Assembly (NCBI RefSeq): GCF_000814475.1
Contig: NZ_JSVC01000009.1
Location: 186,001-250,000, forward strand
Source of the DNA: Flavihumibacter solisilvae
GTDB lineage: Bacteria; Bacteroidota; Bacteroidia; Chitinophagales; Chitinophagaceae
Length of the DNA stretch: 64,000 nt
Direction of reading: 5' to 3'
In this document: positions 28,421 through 37,856 of the stretch, piece by piece
How positions within the stretch are numbered: position 1 is the first letter of the stretch
How the letters are laid out: every line of letters starts with the position of its first letter
Program-made: the position numbers and the translations under genes
Notes under the pieces: generated by a model
Told to the model about the DNA's origin: nothing
The model's input: only the letters and a program-made list of their open reading frames with translations
The model's database searches: none

Positions 28421-29821
28421 TTAATGTCCTCCACCTAATGAACGGTAAAGTTCAATAGCCGCATCCAGCTGCGCCTTTTTAATAGCAGCCAACTCAAGTT
28501 CGCTTTGCAGCAAGCCAGCCTGGGCTGTTATTACTTCCAGGTAAGTTGCCTGCCCATTTTGAAAAAGCAAGCCGGCATTATGGACTGCACCATTAAGAAC
28601 GTTTAACCGCTCACCAGCAACATCAGCTTTATGCTCCAACTGTTCTACCTGTGCCAGTGCATCTGAAACCTCACCAACAGCCGTCAGGACAACCTGGCGG
28701 AACCTAAGAACTGCAGTTTCCCGCTCAACCTGTTTTATTTCGAACTGTGTTTTCAATTGGCGACGTTGCAAGATGGGCTGACTTATACTTCCGGCGGCTA
28801 CACCAAACAGTGATGCCGGCACATTAAACCAGTTGGTAAACTGAAATGCCTCTGCTCCTCCGGACGCTGTGATCCGGAATGAGGGATACATGCTGGCCTT
28901 TGCTATTCCCACCTCCGCATTCGCAATTGCCAGATCCAATTCCCTGCTTTTAACATCCGGCCGCCGGCTCAGCATGGCTGCAGGAAGGCCGGCCGACAGG
29001 GAAACAGGAAGTGCCGCAGATGACAGTTTAGCTGAACGATGGATAGCGCCTGGTAATTTACCTGTCAAAACGGAAAGCGCATTTTCCTGAACCAAACGTG
29101 CCTCATGAAGATGCGGGATTATCCCGGCAGCTGCCAGTCGCTGCGCTTCCACCTGCTGAACACCCACAATGGTCACTTGGCCGGCATCATATTGCAAGCG
29201 GACCAGTCGCAATGTGGAATCATTAAGCTTTAAATTTCTTTCGGCTATGTCTACCTGTTGATCAAGGATCAGCAAATTGTAATACCCTTGCGCAATAGCA
29301 GCAACCAGCCTTGTTTGGATGCCACGCCTTGCTTCCCCCGTTTGCAGGTAAGACGCCAATGCGGCCTTCTTTTGATTTTTTACTTTTCCCCAGATATCCG
29401 CTTCCCACGAAACGGACAGGGCAGCAGTATAATTTTCAACATGCTTTTTTCCCAAAAAATTCTCCAGGCTAAGACCGTTCAGGCTTTTACCGGACTGACG
29501 GGAAGCCGATGCACCTACCTGGAGCCCCACCTCCGGGATATTCCCCCACATCGACTGTCGCAGTTGCAAACTGGAAATCTCGATATTGTTAAGGGCAACT
29601 TGCATATCATAGTTACGTACCAGTCCGCTATCAATGAGTACCTGTAACAAAGGATCAGTATAAAATACTTTCCAGGGAAACGCTCCTATCCCAACAGAAT
29701 CTTCAACCTGTTCATTCCTGAATTTACCAGGTAAATCCGGTTGCGGTGTTTCCCTGTCACGCGATACCGTACAGGCATTCAGCACGACAACCAAAACCAA
29801 CATCACTAAGCTATACTTCAT
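28421..29821 (-). CDS. RND efflux outer-membrane lipoprotein (OprM/NodT family)
   Basis: A 466-aa TolC-superfamily outer-membrane factor. The ATG at 29821 is chosen over the upstream TTG (29830). A lipobox ends at LNAC (Cys17). The two TolC repeats are visible as long alpha-helical arms with QVEQLEHKADVAGERLNVL in the second. It is third in the tripartite operon, 21 bp after the RND pump gene. A short decayed copy of its 3' end is found near 56.1 kb. Confidence 0.9.
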   Translation of the reverse strand: MKYSLVMLVLVVVLNACTVSRDRETPQPDLPGKFRNEQVEDSVGIGAFPWKVFYTDPLLQVLIDSGLVRNYDMQVALNNIEISSLQLRQSMWGNIPEVGLQVGASASRQSGKSLNGLSLENFLGKKHVENYTAALSVSWEADIWGKVKNQKKAALASYLQTGEARRGIQTRLVAAIAQGYYNLLILDQQVDIAERNLKLNDSTLRLVRLQYDAGQVTIVGVQQVEAQRLAAAGIIPHLHEARLVQENALSVLTGKLPGAIHRSAKLSSAALPVSLSAGLPAAMLSRRPDVKSRELDLAIANAEVGIAKASMYPSFRITASGGAEAFQFTNWFNVPASLFGVAAGSISQPILQRRQLKTQFEIKQVERETAVLRFRQVVLTAVGEVSDALAQVEQLEHKADVAGERLNVLNGAVHNAGLLFQNGQATYLEVITAQAGLLQSELELAAIKKAQLDAAIELYRSLGGGH

Positions 29822-29842
29822 GTTTTTCAACTTTAAACAATT

Positions 29843-32800
29843 TTAAGAATGCAATACCTCATTCGCTGCCTCGAGATCAGCAGCATGACCTTTTCCGTTC
29901 AATCGGGATTCAGGCTTTCCGCTAATGCGCTCCTGCAAGTGTTGAAAAATGATAAAAAGAACCGGGGTGATAAATAATCCCATCAGCATTCCGCTGAGCA
30001 TGCCTCCTGCGGCCCCGATACTGATCGAGTGATTCCCTTTTGCCGATGGACCTGTTGCACTCATCATGGGTATCAGTCCCACAATGAAAGCAAGCGATGT
30101 CATAATGATCGGCCGTAATCGTGAGCCAGCTGCATTTACAGCTGCCCTTGCCAATGATTCACCTCCCCGCCTTCTTTGTGCCGCAAATTCAACGATCAGG
30201 ATGGCATTCTTAGCCAAGAGCCCGATCAACATGACCAGGGCCACCTGTACATAAATGTTATTGTCAATGCCAGTAAACCCGATGGCAGCAAACACCCCGA
30301 AAATGCCGGTAGGGATAGTCAGTATTACGGAAAGCGGAAGGATGTAGCTTTCATATTGCGCAGCTAACAAAAAGTACACAAACACCAGGCAAAGGAGGAA
30401 GATGATCGTAGTCTGCCTGCCGGCTGCAGTTTCTTCCAATGTCTGCCCCGTAAATTCAAAGGAATAACCTTCAGGTAAGATTTTAGCAGCAACTTCTTTT
30501 ACTGCATTGATCCCGTCACCTGAACTGAAGCCCGGCTTTACAGTGGCATTCATGCCAATCGAATTGAACAGGTTATATCTCGAAACGGTTTCCGGTCCAT
30601 ATACCCGGTTCAAGCTGACAAGGGTATTTATAGGAACCCTTTCTCCGTGCACATTCTTCACCAATACACCATCAATGGCTGCTACATTAGCCCGGTCTTC
30701 TTTTGAGGCCTGCAACATTACCCGGTAGTATTTCCCAAAACGGTTGAAATCGGAAGCCTGGGCTGTACCAAAGTAAGCCTGCATGGTTTGCAAAATCTCT
30801 TTAACACTTACTCCCAACTGGGCAGCTTTTACATCATCTACTTCCATTTCCAATTGCGGGTAGTCGGAACGGAAAGGCGTAAACACAAAACCTATTTCCG
30901 GGCGTTTCATTAATTCAGCCATGAACTGCTGACTCACCTCGCTGAATTTATTTATCGCCCCTCCCGCCCGGTCCTGCAGTACAAAATCCAAGCCGTCTAC
31001 ATTACTAAATCCCGGCACCGTGGGAAAAGTAAACACAAAGAAATCTGCCCCCTTGATCCCGGATAGTTTCTGACGGATAATATCCTGGATCGCATCAATG
31101 TCTTTGACTGGGCCACGCTGATCAAATGGTTTCAGCCCGACGAATGCTGTTCCTGCCGATGAGCTGCTCGACTGTGTCAATAAATTGAAACCTGCCAGTA
31201 CATTCACCTGTTTGCTGAATTCCTGCTTACCAATTGCCTTATAAATTTCTTCGGTTATATGTGCATTACGTTCCAATGATGCGCTTGACGGCAGTGTTAC
31301 CGAGATCACAATAAACCCCTGGTCTTCCGGCGGTATAAAACCGGTCGGCGTCTTCTTAGCCATCCAGATTGTTGCAACCAGCACCAGTGCTAAACTAGAC
31401 AAGCCCACCCATTTATGCCGGAACAAAAAACGCAGGCTCCTGACATACCTGTTTGTCAGGTTTTCAAATCCGCTGTTGAAGCCATCAAAAAAGCGTTGTT
31501 TAAATGTTTTGAGTTTATGCTGGCCCTCGTGGTTATGGTTAGGCTTCAAAAACAATGCAGCCAATGCAGGACTCAGGGTTAGGGCATTGATGGCAGAGAG
31601 CACAATGGCGATTGCCATAGTAAAGGCAAACTGCCGGTAGAACTGCCCCGTGGAACTTTCAATAAAACCAACAGGTATGAAAACAGCTGCCATTACGAGA
31701 GTTATGGAAATGATTGCCCCCGAGATTTCTTTCATTGCATGACGGGTGGCTTCTTTGGCGGACTTTGAACCGCGATTTAATTTGGTGTGCACTGCTTCCA
31801 CCACAACTATGGCATCATCCACAACAATCCCGATCACCAGGATCAACGCGAAAAGTGTCAGCAGGTTGATTGAAAAACCGATCAGCTGGATAAAGAAAAA
31901 CGTACCAATGATGGCGACAGGCACAGCAATGGCGGGAATTAGCGTCGCCCGGAAATCCTGAAGGAAGAGGAACACAACAAGGAAAACAAGCACGAAGGCT
32001 TCAATCAATGTGTGCTTCACCTGGTCTATGGATTGATCCAACGCCTCCTTTGTGCTATACAGCAATTTGAAACTAATTCCCTTCGGAAATTCCTTTGATG
32101 CTTTTTCCATGAACTTTGTGGTAGCGATCTGGATCTCGTTGGAGTTGGACCCAGGTTGCTGAAAGATCCCGATATTAATAGCAGGCTTACCATTAACACG
32201 TGTTATCCCGTTATAAGTGAACGCTTCAAATTTAACCCGTGCCACGTCCTTTAACCGCAGCACTGAGCCATCCGCGTTAGCCCTGATAATGATATTTTCA
32301 TAGTCTTCGCTTTTATTGAACTTGCCCTTGTATTTGATGACGTATTCAAATGCTTCCTGGCTTTGCTCGCCGAACCTGCCGGGAGCAGCTTCCAGGTTCT
32401 TGTCCTGGATAGCAGCAATGACCTCATTTGGCGTCAGGTTATAACTGGCCATCTGTGCGGGCTTCAACCAGATACGCATTGCATATTCCCGGTTGCTTCC
32501 CCAGATTACTGCCTGTCCTACCCCCTGCACCCGCTTTAGTTCCGGGATCAGGTTGATCAATGCATAGTTTGACAAGAATGTCTGGTCGTACTTTGATTCA
32601 TCCTCCGATGTCAGGTAATAGGCTATTACCAGGCTGTTTTGTTGTTTTGCCGTGGCAATCCCCTGCTGCACTACTTCTGCCGGCAACTGGCTGATCGCCT
32701 GTGCCACACGGTTCTGGACATTTACCGCCGCGCGATCCGGATCAGTACCCTGTTTAAAAAAAACCGAGATACCCAGTGTGCCATCATTGCTGGCAGTAGA

Positions 32801-33037
32801 GCTCATATAGATCATATTCTCTACACCATTGATCGCTTCTTCCAATGAAGGAGCAACAGAGCGAAGAATGGTTTCTGCATTTGCACCCGGGTAGCGTGCT
32901 GAAACCTGCACGGCGGGAGGCGCAATATCAGGGAACTGCTGCAGCGGCAATTTCACCAGGGCCAATCCACCTAAGATCACGATAATAATGGAGATCACGG
33001 TTGCAAGAACCGGCCTGTCAATAAACTTCTTGAACAT
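29843..33037 (-). CDS. HAE1-family RND multidrug efflux pump (AcrB/MexB type)
   Basis: A 1064-aa inner-membrane proton/drug antiporter. Twelve TM segments are arranged as one plus six, with two large periplasmic loops. Typical blocks are FIDRPVLATVISIIIVILG at the N-terminus, VVDDAIVVVEAVHTKL in TM4 (the Asp-Asp pair needed for proton relay) and AAQYESYILPLSVILTIPTG near TM8. Length is standard. The gene lies 11 bp after the adaptor gene. Substrates are not predictable, but AcrB-like HAE1 pumps export organic compounds, not metals. Confidence 0.95.
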   Translation of the reverse strand: MFKKFIDRPVLATVISIIIVILGGLALVKLPLQQFPDIAPPAVQVSARYPGANAETILRSVAPSLEEAINGVENMIYMSSTASNDGTLGISVFFKQGTDPDRAAVNVQNRVAQAISQLPAEVVQQGIATAKQQNSLVIAYYLTSEDESKYDQTFLSNYALINLIPELKRVQGVGQAVIWGSNREYAMRIWLKPAQMASYNLTPNEVIAAIQDKNLEAAPGRFGEQSQEAFEYVIKYKGKFNKSEDYENIIIRANADGSVLRLKDVARVKFEAFTYNGITRVNGKPAINIGIFQQPGSNSNEIQIATTKFMEKASKEFPKGISFKLLYSTKEALDQSIDQVKHTLIEAFVLVFLVVFLFLQDFRATLIPAIAVPVAIIGTFFFIQLIGFSINLLTLFALILVIGIVVDDAIVVVEAVHTKLNRGSKSAKEATRHAMKEISGAIISITLVMAAVFIPVGFIESSTGQFYRQFAFTMAIAIVLSAINALTLSPALAALFLKPNHNHEGQHKLKTFKQRFFDGFNSGFENLTNRYVRSLRFLFRHKWVGLSSLALVLVATIWMAKKTPTGFIPPEDQGFIVISVTLPSSASLERNAHITEEIYKAIGKQEFSKQVNVLAGFNLLTQSSSSSAGTAFVGLKPFDQRGPVKDIDAIQDIIRQKLSGIKGADFFVFTFPTVPGFSNVDGLDFVLQDRAGGAINKFSEVSQQFMAELMKRPEIGFVFTPFRSDYPQLEMEVDDVKAAQLGVSVKEILQTMQAYFGTAQASDFNRFGKYYRVMLQASKEDRANVAAIDGVLVKNVHGERVPINTLVSLNRVYGPETVSRYNLFNSIGMNATVKPGFSSGDGINAVKEVAAKILPEGYSFEFTGQTLEETAAGRQTTIIFLLCLVFVYFLLAAQYESYILPLSVILTIPTGIFGVFAAIGFTGIDNNIYVQVALVMLIGLLAKNAILIVEFAAQRRRGGESLARAAVNAAGSRLRPIIMTSLAFIVGLIPMMSATGPSAKGNHSISIGAAGGMLSGMLMGLFITPVLFIIFQHLQERISGKPESRLNGKGHAADLEAANEVLHS

Positions 33038-33048
33038 AAAACCAGGAA

Positions 33049-34185
33049 TTAATTTGAAGTGGCGATTTTGTTGGAAATAGCAGGAAGGATAGCCTGGCCA
33101 TCCTTTAATTGCCCAAAGCCCTCTGTAACGATACGATCACCGGATCGAACGCCTTCGCGGACCAGGTAATTGGTACCGCTTATGCCGAGAACCTGGATTT
33201 GTTGTTTACTGACCTTATTGCTGTCGCTTACTGTGTAGACAAAAACTTTATCCTGTAACTCGATTGTTGCTGCCTGTGGCACCAGCACGATACCATCATG
33301 TTTTAAGGGCAGTCGCACTTTGCCGGTATTGCCAGAGCGAAGCACGCCGCCTTCATTGGCAAACGAAGCGCGTAAAGTAATAGAGCCTGTCGTTTTGTCG
33401 AACTGACCATCAATCATATCAATTTTACCGGAATTGGTAAATGTGCTCTGGTCAGAAAGGATAAGTGAAATGGCGGGCACTTTACCTAACATCTCCTGTA
33501 AGGTAGTACCATCATATTGAGATTTAAATCGGATGAAGTCAGATTCTGCCAGTGCAAAGTAGACATGTACCTGGCGTACATCTGACAATAAAGTGAGGGG
33601 TTGAACATCTGCAGGATTTAACAGGCTCCCCTGCTTTTTGAACAACCGGCTGATATAACCGTTGACGGGCGCTTTGATCAAGGTATAGCCCAGGTTGATC
33701 TGTGCAGCTGCTACCAACGCTTTTGCCTGTTGCAGATTGGAAAACGCTACCTGGTGAGCCGCTTTCGCTGCCTTCAGCTGGTAATCCGAAACTACTTTGT
33801 TTGCCACCAACGGTGTAAACTTTTCAACATCCAGTGAAGCATTTGCTAAAGCTCCTTCTGCAGCATGCATCTGCGCAGTAGCCTGGTTAAGACGTTCCCG
33901 GAAAGGAGCTTCATCGATTTTGAATAGCGGTTGACCTTTTACCACATAACTACCTTCATCGGCATAGATCTTTTGCAGGATGCCGTCTACTTGTGGACGG
34001 ATCTCAACATTTGTTTTTCCTTCAATAGCAGCGGGATAATCCTTGTAAGTAATCGCGTTGCCTGACTGGATCTGCAGGACAGGCAAAGCTGCGGGTGTTG
34101 GTGGTGGTGTTTCGGTTTGAGCTGCGCAGCCTGCCAGGATCCAGGCAATCAGCCCCATTAATAAAATGATTTTCATCTTTGTCAT
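33049..34185 (-). CDS. RND efflux periplasmic adaptor lipoprotein (AcrA/MexA type)
   Basis: A 378-aa membrane-fusion protein. The ATG at 34185 is used; an in-frame TTG lies 15 nt upstream. The lipobox ends at LAGC (Cys20). Domain order is the usual one: lipoyl half-motifs (VEIRPQVDGILQKIYADEG and TLIKAPVNGYISRL), a coiled-coil hairpin, then beta-barrel and membrane-proximal domains. It is first of three genes, adaptor-pump-outer-membrane factor. No dedicated regulator is adjacent. Confidence 0.93.
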   Translation of the reverse strand: MTKMKIILLMGLIAWILAGCAAQTETPPPTPAALPVLQIQSGNAITYKDYPAAIEGKTNVEIRPQVDGILQKIYADEGSYVVKGQPLFKIDEAPFRERLNQATAQMHAAEGALANASLDVEKFTPLVANKVVSDYQLKAAKAAHQVAFSNLQQAKALVAAAQINLGYTLIKAPVNGYISRLFKKQGSLLNPADVQPLTLLSDVRQVHVYFALAESDFIRFKSQYDGTTLQEMLGKVPAISLILSDQSTFTNSGKIDMIDGQFDKTTGSITLRASFANEGGVLRSGNTGKVRLPLKHDGIVLVPQAATIELQDKVFVYTVSDSNKVSKQQIQVLGISGTNYLVREGVRSGDRIVTEGFGQLKDGQAILPAISNKIATSN

Positions 34186-34395
34186 CGTTTCTCTTTTCAA
34201 TTAATTACAAGTATGCAATTGGATACCTGACAGGTAGTACTGCTTGTATCGCGGAACGAAATTATCGCCGCTCAGAGGCGGATGACAAGAGGAAACTGGT
34301 GAAGCAGACGAGATCTGCCCCGAAGTGGACAAACCCAAATTTTGGATGTAAAGGGTGTCTTTGTCCGGACCAAAGACACCCTTATAGCATTATAC

Positions 34396-34743
34396 CTATG
34401 CTGCGGGTATTGCCATGCGTACTTCCACAATTGCGCCATATTTGATGATGGGGCATTTCCTGGCAATTTCGACTGCTTCATCATAGTCGTTTGCCTTTAT
34501 CAGTAACAGCCCACCCATTGACAATTTTCCTTCAGTGAAAGGCCCCTGCTGTATCTTCTTTGCCGTACTTACTACCCTACCATCGAGGTCCCATTTCTTT
34601 ACAGGGGCTACTAATTTGTTATCAGCAGCAATACCGGCGATCCATTCCTGGTAAGGCTTAAACGCCTCCTTCAACTCTTCAGGTGATGGATGGGGGTTCT
34701 TGCTCGTGAGATCCCTGTGGATCGTAATTAAGAATTCACTCAT
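34396..34743 (-). CDS. YCII-related (YciI/DGPF) protein
   Basis: A 115-aa protein of the YCII-related dimeric alpha+beta fold. The expected pattern is present: MSEFLITIHRD first strand, EWIAGIAADNKL helix, GPFTEGKLSMGGLLLIKANDYDEAVEIARKCP. YciI-type proteins include chlorocatechol dehalogenase relatives and proteins linked to ECF sigma factors; the function here is unknown. It follows two hydrolase genes on the same strand, separated by 41 bp, so a shared transcript is likely. Confidence 0.85.
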   Translation of the reverse strand: MSEFLITIHRDLTSKNPHPSPEELKEAFKPYQEWIAGIAADNKLVAPVKKWDLDGRVVSTAKKIQQGPFTEGKLSMGGLLLIKANDYDEAVEIARKCPIIKYGAIVEVRMAIPAA

Positions 34744-34784
34744 TTTGATTTGCTTTTATTGTTTGAAAAAAAATAATGAAACAT

Positions 34785-35561
34785 TTATAATTTGCGGGCT
34801 GCCGTTATAATGAAATCCGTTACTTTCTTAGGCTGCGAGATCATGGGAATATGACTTGAATTAAGCTCGATCGTAGTTGCCTTGATGAGCTTTGCCTTGT
34901 ATCGTTCCAGTTCAGGGCTGATCACTTTGTCCTGGCTTGCAACGATATACCATGAAGGTTTGCTTTTCCAGGCGGGGCTTGTTACTTTTTCTTCGCCGGC
35001 AGATGCAGCCAGTGGCACTTGTGTTGCGTAGATCAGCTTCCTTTCCTGCAGCGATGCATCAGGTGCAAAGCGCTCATTTACGGTTTGCTGCGACAATGAA
35101 ACATAGCCATCTGAACTGACCAGGAATTCCTTTTCAATTCCAGTTGTAGGCATCATGGCGTTAACCTGGTTGGCGTTTTGTTCATCTTCAGGAACAAGTG
35201 CAGCAACATAGAGTAACCCGGCGACCTTCGGATCATTTCCCGCTTCGCTGATCACCATTCCGCCATACGAGTGTGCAACTAACAGCACAGGACCGTCCAT
35301 TTGAGCGATGGCGCGCCTGGCCGCGGTAACATCATTCGCAAGCGATGTGAGTGGATTTTGCACCGCAACCACGTTATATCCGCTTTTCTGAAGGGAAGGA
35401 ATAACCTTTGACCAGCAGGATCCGTCGGCAAAAGCCCCGTGAACCAATACGATGTTTTTAATTCCTTTTGAAGTTGATTGGGATACTGCCCTTTCTGGAA
35501 GAAAAAAAGCAGTGACTGCAATAAAGAATACAACCGTAAAAAACTGTTTGATAGTAACCAT
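34785..35561 (-). CDS. Exported alpha/beta hydrolase
   Basis: A 258-aa alpha/beta hydrolase with a signal peptide (about residues 1-27). The oxyanion block is HGAFADGS (41-48), and the nucleophile elbow AHSYGG gives Ser98. The Asp and His fall near VASQDKVI and SSHIPM. It is clearly paralogous to the hydrolase at 46163, sharing HGAFADGS and VVQNPLTSL. The substrate is unknown; relatives are annotated as esterases or salicylate-esterase-like. It lies 17 bp after the HSL-like esterase gene. Confidence 0.88.
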   Translation of the reverse strand: MVTIKQFFTVVFFIAVTAFFLPERAVSQSTSKGIKNIVLVHGAFADGSCWSKVIPSLQKSGYNVVAVQNPLTSLANDVTAARRAIAQMDGPVLLVAHSYGGMVISEAGNDPKVAGLLYVAALVPEDEQNANQVNAMMPTTGIEKEFLVSSDGYVSLSQQTVNERFAPDASLQERKLIYATQVPLAASAGEEKVTSPAWKSKPSWYIVASQDKVISPELERYKAKLIKATTIELNSSHIPMISQPKKVTDFIITAARKL

Positions 35562-35578
35562 AAATTTTAGTTTTAATT

Positions 35579-36676
35579 TTATCTGTTATTGTTTTCTAAT
35601 GCTATCCTGATTGCCGCTGAGGCTTGCGCCAGGGCTGTTTTAACTGCGGGTACTTCTGCCAACGGATTCAATAAACCATAGTCGTGAATCAGCCCGCCAT
35701 ACCGTGTTAGCGTTACAGGAACGCCAGCCTCATCCAGTTTGCGGGCATAGGCTTCGCCCTCATCCCGCAGCACATCATTCTCTGCCGTTTGAATTAAAGC
35801 AGGCGGGAGACCTTTCAACTCACTAATACCCGCCCGAAGCGGGGATGCATAAATCTCTTTGCGTGCATTTTTATCGGGCAAATAGTTATCCCAGAACCAG
35901 ATCATCATATTTCTTGAAAGAAACCTTCCTTCACCTAATTCTTTGTAAGATGCGGTTTCAAAATTTGCATCTGTAACCGGCCAAAGCATTACCTGGAGTT
36001 TAATTGCAGGACCTTTTTTAGCCTTTGCCATCAGTGCGATTGCGGCTGTCATATTTCCGCCGACACTGTTGCCAACCACAGCAAGATTTTTTCCATCAAC
36101 CCCGATTTCACTGCCATGCCCCGATACCCACTTTGTGGCGGCATAGATCTGGTTGATTGCAGTAGGATAGCGTGCTTCCGGGGAAGGTGTGTAATCAGGA
36201 AACACTGCAACAGCCCCGCTTGCAACAACAAGATCTCTTACCAGTCTCCTGTGTGTCGGGTAATCCCCCAATACCCATCCCCCACCATGTATGAATATGA
36301 AGACCGGTGCATTTGACCTGGTGTTGACGGGCTTTACAATATGGATCCGAACGCTCTCGCCGTCTTGTGAGATGGATCTTTCCGATTCTTCAATACCCGA
36401 GTAATCAACCGTCACCGAGTTTTGGGCATCAACCAATACTTTCCGTGCATCTGCAGGACTCAACTGTTCTATTGGTTTGCCTGGAGCGGAATTAAGTGCT
36501 TTCAAAAATGCCCTTACCTCTTTTAAAATGCGGGGATCGCTTTCCGCTTTTACTCCTTTTGTATTTGATTGCGAGATAGCTTGTAATGTGAAAGAAAAAA
36601 TAGCGACAACAAGTATAAAACCAATAAGCAAAGGAGGGCCGTTTTCTGCTTTCGCAGAATTAAATTTCTTTTCCAT
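35579..36676 (-). CDS. Exported HSL-type (family IV) alpha/beta esterase
   Basis: A 365-aa alpha/beta hydrolase-3 protein. A hydrophobic segment at about 14-35 serves as signal or anchor. The HGGG oxyanion motif is at 130-133 (IHGGGW), the nucleophile elbow GNSVGG gives Ser204, and the catalytic Asp and His are expected near TAENDVLRDEGEAYA and GLIHDYGL. Family IV lipases and esterases hydrolyse short-chain esters. It is first of a likely esterase-hydrolase-YciI unit. Confidence 0.88.
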   Translation of the reverse strand: MEKKFNSAKAENGPPLLIGFILVVAIFSFTLQAISQSNTKGVKAESDPRILKEVRAFLKALNSAPGKPIEQLSPADARKVLVDAQNSVTVDYSGIEESERSISQDGESVRIHIVKPVNTRSNAPVFIFIHGGGWVLGDYPTHRRLVRDLVVASGAVAVFPDYTPSPEARYPTAINQIYAATKWVSGHGSEIGVDGKNLAVVGNSVGGNMTAAIALMAKAKKGPAIKLQVMLWPVTDANFETASYKELGEGRFLSRNMMIWFWDNYLPDKNARKEIYASPLRAGISELKGLPPALIQTAENDVLRDEGEAYARKLDEAGVPVTLTRYGGLIHDYGLLNPLAEVPAVKTALAQASAAIRIALENNNR

Positions 36677-36693
36677 AAATGTTTAATTGATGA

Positions 36694-36885
36694 TTATTCC
36701 GGACTGCCGGATGCAGCACTTTCTTCTGCAGTGGTTAGCTCAAATTCGTCATTGCGGATAGCATCGTCGAGGAATTCGCTACCTTCAAAAGTGTTATAAT
36801 CTGTTTCATGCAGCTTTACAAGCTGGCCTTTTTCCGGTCGCTCCCGGCGACCGGGTGTGAGGTAATGCAAAAAATACACTGGCAT
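36694..36885 (-). CDS. Small hypothetical protein
   Basis: A 63-aa protein that I do not recognise, taken from the ATG at 36885. It begins with an aromatic stretch (MPVYFLHYLTPGRRERPEKG) and ends in an acidic, low-complexity tail (EFELTTAEESAASGSPE). It sits in the 267-bp space between two confident same-strand genes and ends 17 bp before the esterase start. This spacing supports a real operon member, but the coding evidence is otherwise weak. Confidence 0.45.
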   Translation of the reverse strand: MPVYFLHYLTPGRRERPEKGQLVKLHETDYNTFEGSEFLDDAIRNDEFELTTAEESAASGSPE

Positions 36886-36943
36886 AGAAAAATGTTTTGA
36901 TAAATAAAATAAGATTGGCATACGCAGTCAGCAGGCAATCCAT

Positions 36944-37699
36944 TTAAGATTTTACACCCTGGCCTTTCATCCATTTGTCGAAATTGATACCGCCCATTTT
37001 TGCAAGGCCCAGTGGCACCAGTGCATTTTCACTGAGCAAAGCGCCGAAGTATCTTGTATTATTGTCGGAAACTACTTTGCGCGGATCATTCATGTAGTAC
37101 AGGTAGCGGCCTACAAATTCCGCCATGGTACTGCGTTCAGGACCTGCAATTTCAATATAGCCGTTGATTGGGGCGGATAATGCAACCTGTGTTACGAAAA
37201 CAGAAACATCTTCTGCAGCAATGGGTTGGAATTGTGCACCAGATACATGTGATTCACTGCCTTGTGTACCCGAATTAGCAATACCAGCCAGGAATTCCAG
37301 GAACTGCGTGCTGCGGATAATTGTATAAGGAACCCCTGATTCTTTGATAATATTTTCCTGTACTACTTTAGCGCGCATATAACCGCTGTCTGTTATCTTG
37401 TCTGCGTTTACAATTGAAACCGCGATATGGTGCTTTACGCCGGCATTCAGTGCCGATGCCAGTAAATTTTTGCCGGCAGTGCGGAAGAATTCCATTACAG
37501 CATTATCATCAAATGAAGGAGAATTTGCGAGGTCGATTACTACGTCGGTACCTTTCATGGCTTCTGCCAAGCCTTCGCCTGTTATGGTATTGATACCGGT
37601 GTTTGGAGAACCTACAATTACCTGGTGACCCAGTTGACGGAGTTTTTCAACTACCTTGGATCCGATGAGGCCAGTGCCTCCGATGACTACAATTTTCAT
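36944..37699 (-). CDS. NAD(P)H-binding atypical SDR (NmrA/YbjT-like)
   Basis: A 251-aa protein with the nucleotide-binding GGTGLIG at residues 7-13 and no YxxxK catalytic motif, as in the atypical-5 SDR group. Other family blocks are VIDLANSPSF and VPYTIIRSTQFLEFL. Such proteins are redox sensors or quinone/epoxide reductases. It is the first gene downstream of the sigma-54 activator, 157 bp away, and upstream of the esterase genes, so it may head a transcript controlled by that activator. Confidence 0.85.
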   Translation of the reverse strand: MKIVVIGGTGLIGSKVVEKLRQLGHQVIVGSPNTGINTITGEGLAEAMKGTDVVIDLANSPSFDDNAVMEFFRTAGKNLLASALNAGVKHHIAVSIVNADKITDSGYMRAKVVQENIIKESGVPYTIIRSTQFLEFLAGIANSGTQGSESHVSGAQFQPIAAEDVSVFVTQVALSAPINGYIEIAGPERSTMAEFVGRYLYYMNDPRKVVSDNNTRYFGALLSENALVPLGLAKMGGINFDKWMKGQGVKS

Positions 37700-37856
37700 G
37701 ATTCTACTTTTTTGTTGTATTTATTTACCTTAGTAAGTCCAACAAAATGCCAAATCATCACAGTGTTGAAATTCAACTAATTGTGTAAGTAAGCAAGGGA
37801 AAACCTTCACTAAATCCGATGAAATCACTACATTTCTCACTAAATAAAATGGCATC

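Noticed and set aside
37739-37753. Sigma-54 promoter ahead of the NmrA-like SDR
   Set aside because: The -24 part (TGGCAT) is acceptable, but the -12 part reads GA instead of the invariant GC. It is mentioned only as context for the activator finding.
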